A stretch of DNA of 45,251 bases, taken from positions 1 to 45,251 of the forward strand of contig CANJJD010000020.1 of assembly GCA_947474645.1 (NCBI GenBank), given 5' to 3'. The first letter of the stretch is position 1, and every line of letters starts with the position of its first letter. The DNA is from Alphaproteobacteria bacterium (GTDB lineage: Bacteria > Pseudomonadota > Alphaproteobacteria > Micropepsales > Micropepsaceae). Positions 43,329-45,251 of this stretch are shown in pieces. The notes beneath the pieces are model-generated. The model saw nothing but the letters and a program-made list of their open reading frames with translations. It was not told where the DNA came from and searched no databases. A program made the position numbers and the translations under genes.

Positions 43329-45251
43329 GTGACCAAAGCCTCTTCGAAGAAACCGGCAAAGCCCATCAAGAAGCCGGCCGCGAAAGCCGCCGCGCGCCAG
43401 TCGGCGCCCGCCAAAAAATCTCTCAAGCCTGCACCCAAGGGCAAGCCGGTGAAGCTTGCCGCCAAGGCCAAGGCCAAGCCCGTGCCTGCGCCCAAGGGCA
43501 AGCCGGTCAAGCCGCTGACCAAGGCGCAGCTTGCCGCCATCGCGCGGGAAGAAAAACAGAAGGTCAAGGCCGCGGCGAAAGCCGCCAAGCTGGATCCGAA
43601 AGCCGCTGCACCGATAGTGCCGGTCAAGCCGGGCTCCAAGATTCCCGCCAAGAAGCCGGGCGAGAACGAAACTCCCGGCGATGCCGACAGCCCGCTGCTG
43701 GACATGTCGGACGTCGGCGTCCGCAAGATGATCGCCAAGGCGAAAACCCGCGGCTATGTCACCTATGACGAACTGAACAAGGTGCTGCCGTCGGACAAGA
43801 CCTCGTCCGAGCAGATCGAAGACACGATGGCGCTGCTCAACGAGATGGGCATCAACGTCATTGAAAGCGAAGAAGCCGAAGAAGGCGAAGAGGGCGGCGC
43901 GCTTGTCCCCGCCGAGGGCGGCAGCAAGGCGCTGGCCACCACCGCCAAGTCCGGCGAACAATATGACCGCACCGATGATCCGGTGCGCATGTATCTGCGC
44001 GAGATGGGCAGCGTCGAACTCCTGTCGCGCGAAGGCGAAATCGCCATCGCCAAGCGCATCGAGGCCGGCCGCGAATTGATGATCGGCGCCTTGTGCGAAA
44101 GCCCGTTGACCTTTGAAGCGCTCACCGTGTGGCGCGACGAATTGAACGAAGGCAAGGTGCTGCTGCGCGACATCATTGACCTGGAAGCCATGTATGGCGC
44201 CGGTCCCGATGGCCAGCCCGCCAATGTGCCGCCGCCGGTCGGCCCCGACGGCCAGCCCCTGAACAACGGAATGGGCACGCCGCCACCCGCCAATGGCGCG
44301 GCCCCGGTTGCCGAATTCAAGCGGCCCATGCCGCCGCCTCCGCCGCCCCCTGCGCCCAAGCCTGCCGAACCGAAAGCCGAAGGCGAAGCAACCACCGAAG
44401 GCGGCGAGACTCCCGCCGCCGATGACGGCGATGATTTCGACGATGAGGGCAATCTGCCCTTGTCGGCCATGGAAGCGGCGCTGAAGCCGCAGGTGCTGGC
44501 CTCGCTGGACAGCATCGCCGGCCTCTACAAGAAACTGGGCAAGCTGCAGGACGCTTCGGTGGAAGCCGCGCTGGCCAGCGATGAGCTTTCCACGGGCCAG
44601 GAACGCCGCTTCAAGAAGCTGCGCAACGAGACCATGGACCTGGTCAAGTCGCTCAAGCTCAACAACAACCGCATCGAAGCGCTTGTCGACCAGATGTACG
44701 GCATCAACAAGCGCCTGGTCGGCCTGGAAGGCCGCCTGCTGCGCCTGGCCGAAAGCCATGGCGTGGACCGCGCCGAATTCCTCAAGCAGTATTTCGGCAA
44801 CGAGCTCGACCCCAACTGGGCCCGCCGCGTCGGCCGCCTGACCGGCCTGGGCTGGCACGATTTCGTCACCGACGAGCGCGACAAGATCAAGACCCTGCGC
44901 GACGACATCCAGCAACTGGCGCAGGAAACCCGCCAGTCGGTTTCGGAATTCCGCCGCAACGTCCAGACGGTGCAGAAGGGCGAACGCGAATCCGGCGTGG
45001 CGAAAAAGGAAATGATCGAGGCCAATTTGCGCCTGGTCATCTCCATCGCCAAGAAATACACCAACCGCGGCCTGCAGTTCCTGGACCTGATCCAGGAAGG
45101 CAATATCGGGTTGATGAAGGCGGTCGATAAGTTCGAATACCGCCGCGGCTACAAGTTCAGCACCTATGCGACCTGGTGGATTCGCCAGGCCATTACCCGC
45201 TCTATCGCCGACCAGGCGCGCACCATCCGTATCCCGGTGCACATGATCGAG
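43329..45251 (+). CDS. rpoD: RNA polymerase primary sigma factor, 5' part (runs off the window)
   Basis: At least 641 codons of the housekeeping sigma factor; the 3' end lies outside. The first about 120 residues are rich in lysine, alanine and proline, with APKGKPVK repeated at about residues 35-42 and 54-61, and form an extension before region 1.1 ([19 protein letters not shown], residue 121). Region 1.2 has [11 protein letters not shown]. The non-conserved region holds a proline/glycine-rich insert at about residues 295-350 with GPDGQP twice and a run of seven prolines. Region 2 follows with [40 protein letters not shown] and [13 protein letters not shown] for the -10 element. The start is GTG 43329, 12 bases after dnaG, with a weak ribosome site. 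Confidence 0.93.
   Translation, partial: MTKASSKKPAKPIKKPAAKAAARQSAPAKKSLKPAPKGKPVKLAAKAKAKPVPAPKGKPVKPLTKAQLAAIAREEKQKVKAAAKAAKLDPKAAAPIVPVKPGSKIPAKKPGENETPGDADSPLLDMSDVGVRKMIAKAKTRGYVTYDELNKVLPSDKTSSEQIEDTMALLNEMGINVIESEEAEEGEEGGALVPAEGGSKALATTAKSGEQYDRTDDPVRMYLREMGSVELLSREGEIAIAKRIEAGRELMIGALCESPLTFEALTVWRDELNEGKVLLRDIIDLEAMYGAGPDGQPANVPPPVGPDGQPLNNGMGTPPPANGAAPVAEFKRPMPPPPPPPAPKPAEPKAEGEATTEGGETPAADDGDDFDDEGNLPLSAMEAALKPQVLASLDSIAGLYKKLGKLQDASVEAALASDELSTGQERRFKKLRNETMDLVKSLKLNNNRIEALVDQMYGINKRLVGLEGRLLRLAESHGVDRAEFLKQYFGNELDPNWARRVGRLTGLGWHDFVTDERDKIKTLRDDIQQLAQETRQSVSEFRRNVQTVQKGERESGVAKKEMIEANLRLVISIAKKYTNRGLQFLDLIQEGNIGLMKAVDKFEYRRGYKFSTYATWWIRQAITRSIADQARTIRIPVHMIE

Overview
The window is GC-rich DNA from an alphaproteobacterium. 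The lineage is read from gene content and regulatory sites: an Irr-type Fur regulator beside fabA-fabB-fabI, two perfect Irr operators (TTAGAA-N3-TTCTAA), two promoters of the EcfG general-stress type (GGAAC-N16-CGTT), a perfect CtrA box (TTAA-N7-TTAAC), and an RpoD with an alphaproteobacterial core. A deep-branching, non-Rhodobacterales group is likely, but I cannot name a genus. No rRNA, tRNA or CRISPR array was seen.

Layout. At 1-1066 the tail of an IS3-family transposase abuts a ParA-type partition ATPase that has lost its Walker A half, followed by an overlapping small partner gene. At 1.1-11.1 kb lie a cytochrome P460, a DUF983 protein, a D-galactonate dehydratase/transporter pair (dgoD-dgoT), a secreted MORN-repeat protein with a secreted partner, a Tat-exported mannonate-dehydratase-like enzyme with an orphan ModA-like binding protein, an SRPBCC protein and a 2-hydroxyacid dehydrogenase. 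At 11.1-19.9 kb, after a ZIP transporter, there is a transglutaminase / circularly permuted ATP-grasp-alpha-E / transglutaminase-DUF2126 operon, divergent from a zinc metallopeptidase with an EcfG promoter. The ATP-grasp gene is split by one in-frame amber codon.

At 19.9-30.5 kb are an orphan membrane histidine kinase, a proline/glycine-rich secreted protein, phospholipid synthesis genes (psd, pssA), an RlmI-type rRNA methyltransferase, the Kup potassium transporter, a CHAP lipoprotein behind a CtrA box, a family 2 glycosyltransferase and an EcfG-controlled lipoprotein. At 30.5-39.1 kb are tusA, a long-chain acyl-CoA synthetase, a DUF3501 / Fe-S CCG protein / rubrerythrin module, irr, and fabA-fabB-fabI followed by a DUF4893 protein. 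At 39.1-45.25 kb are carA, a GatB/YqeY protein, a GAF protein, and dnaG-rpoD; rpoD runs off the window.

Working together: Irr probably controls its own gene and rubrerythrin, and perhaps fabA, through operators beside those genes. The stress sigma factor probably drives the metallopeptidase and one lipoprotein. CtrA may time expression of the CHAP hydrolase. The cluster most worth a second look is the ATP-grasp/transglutaminase/metallopeptidase set, which resembles a predicted peptide- or amide-ligation system and carries a nonsense codon in its ligase.
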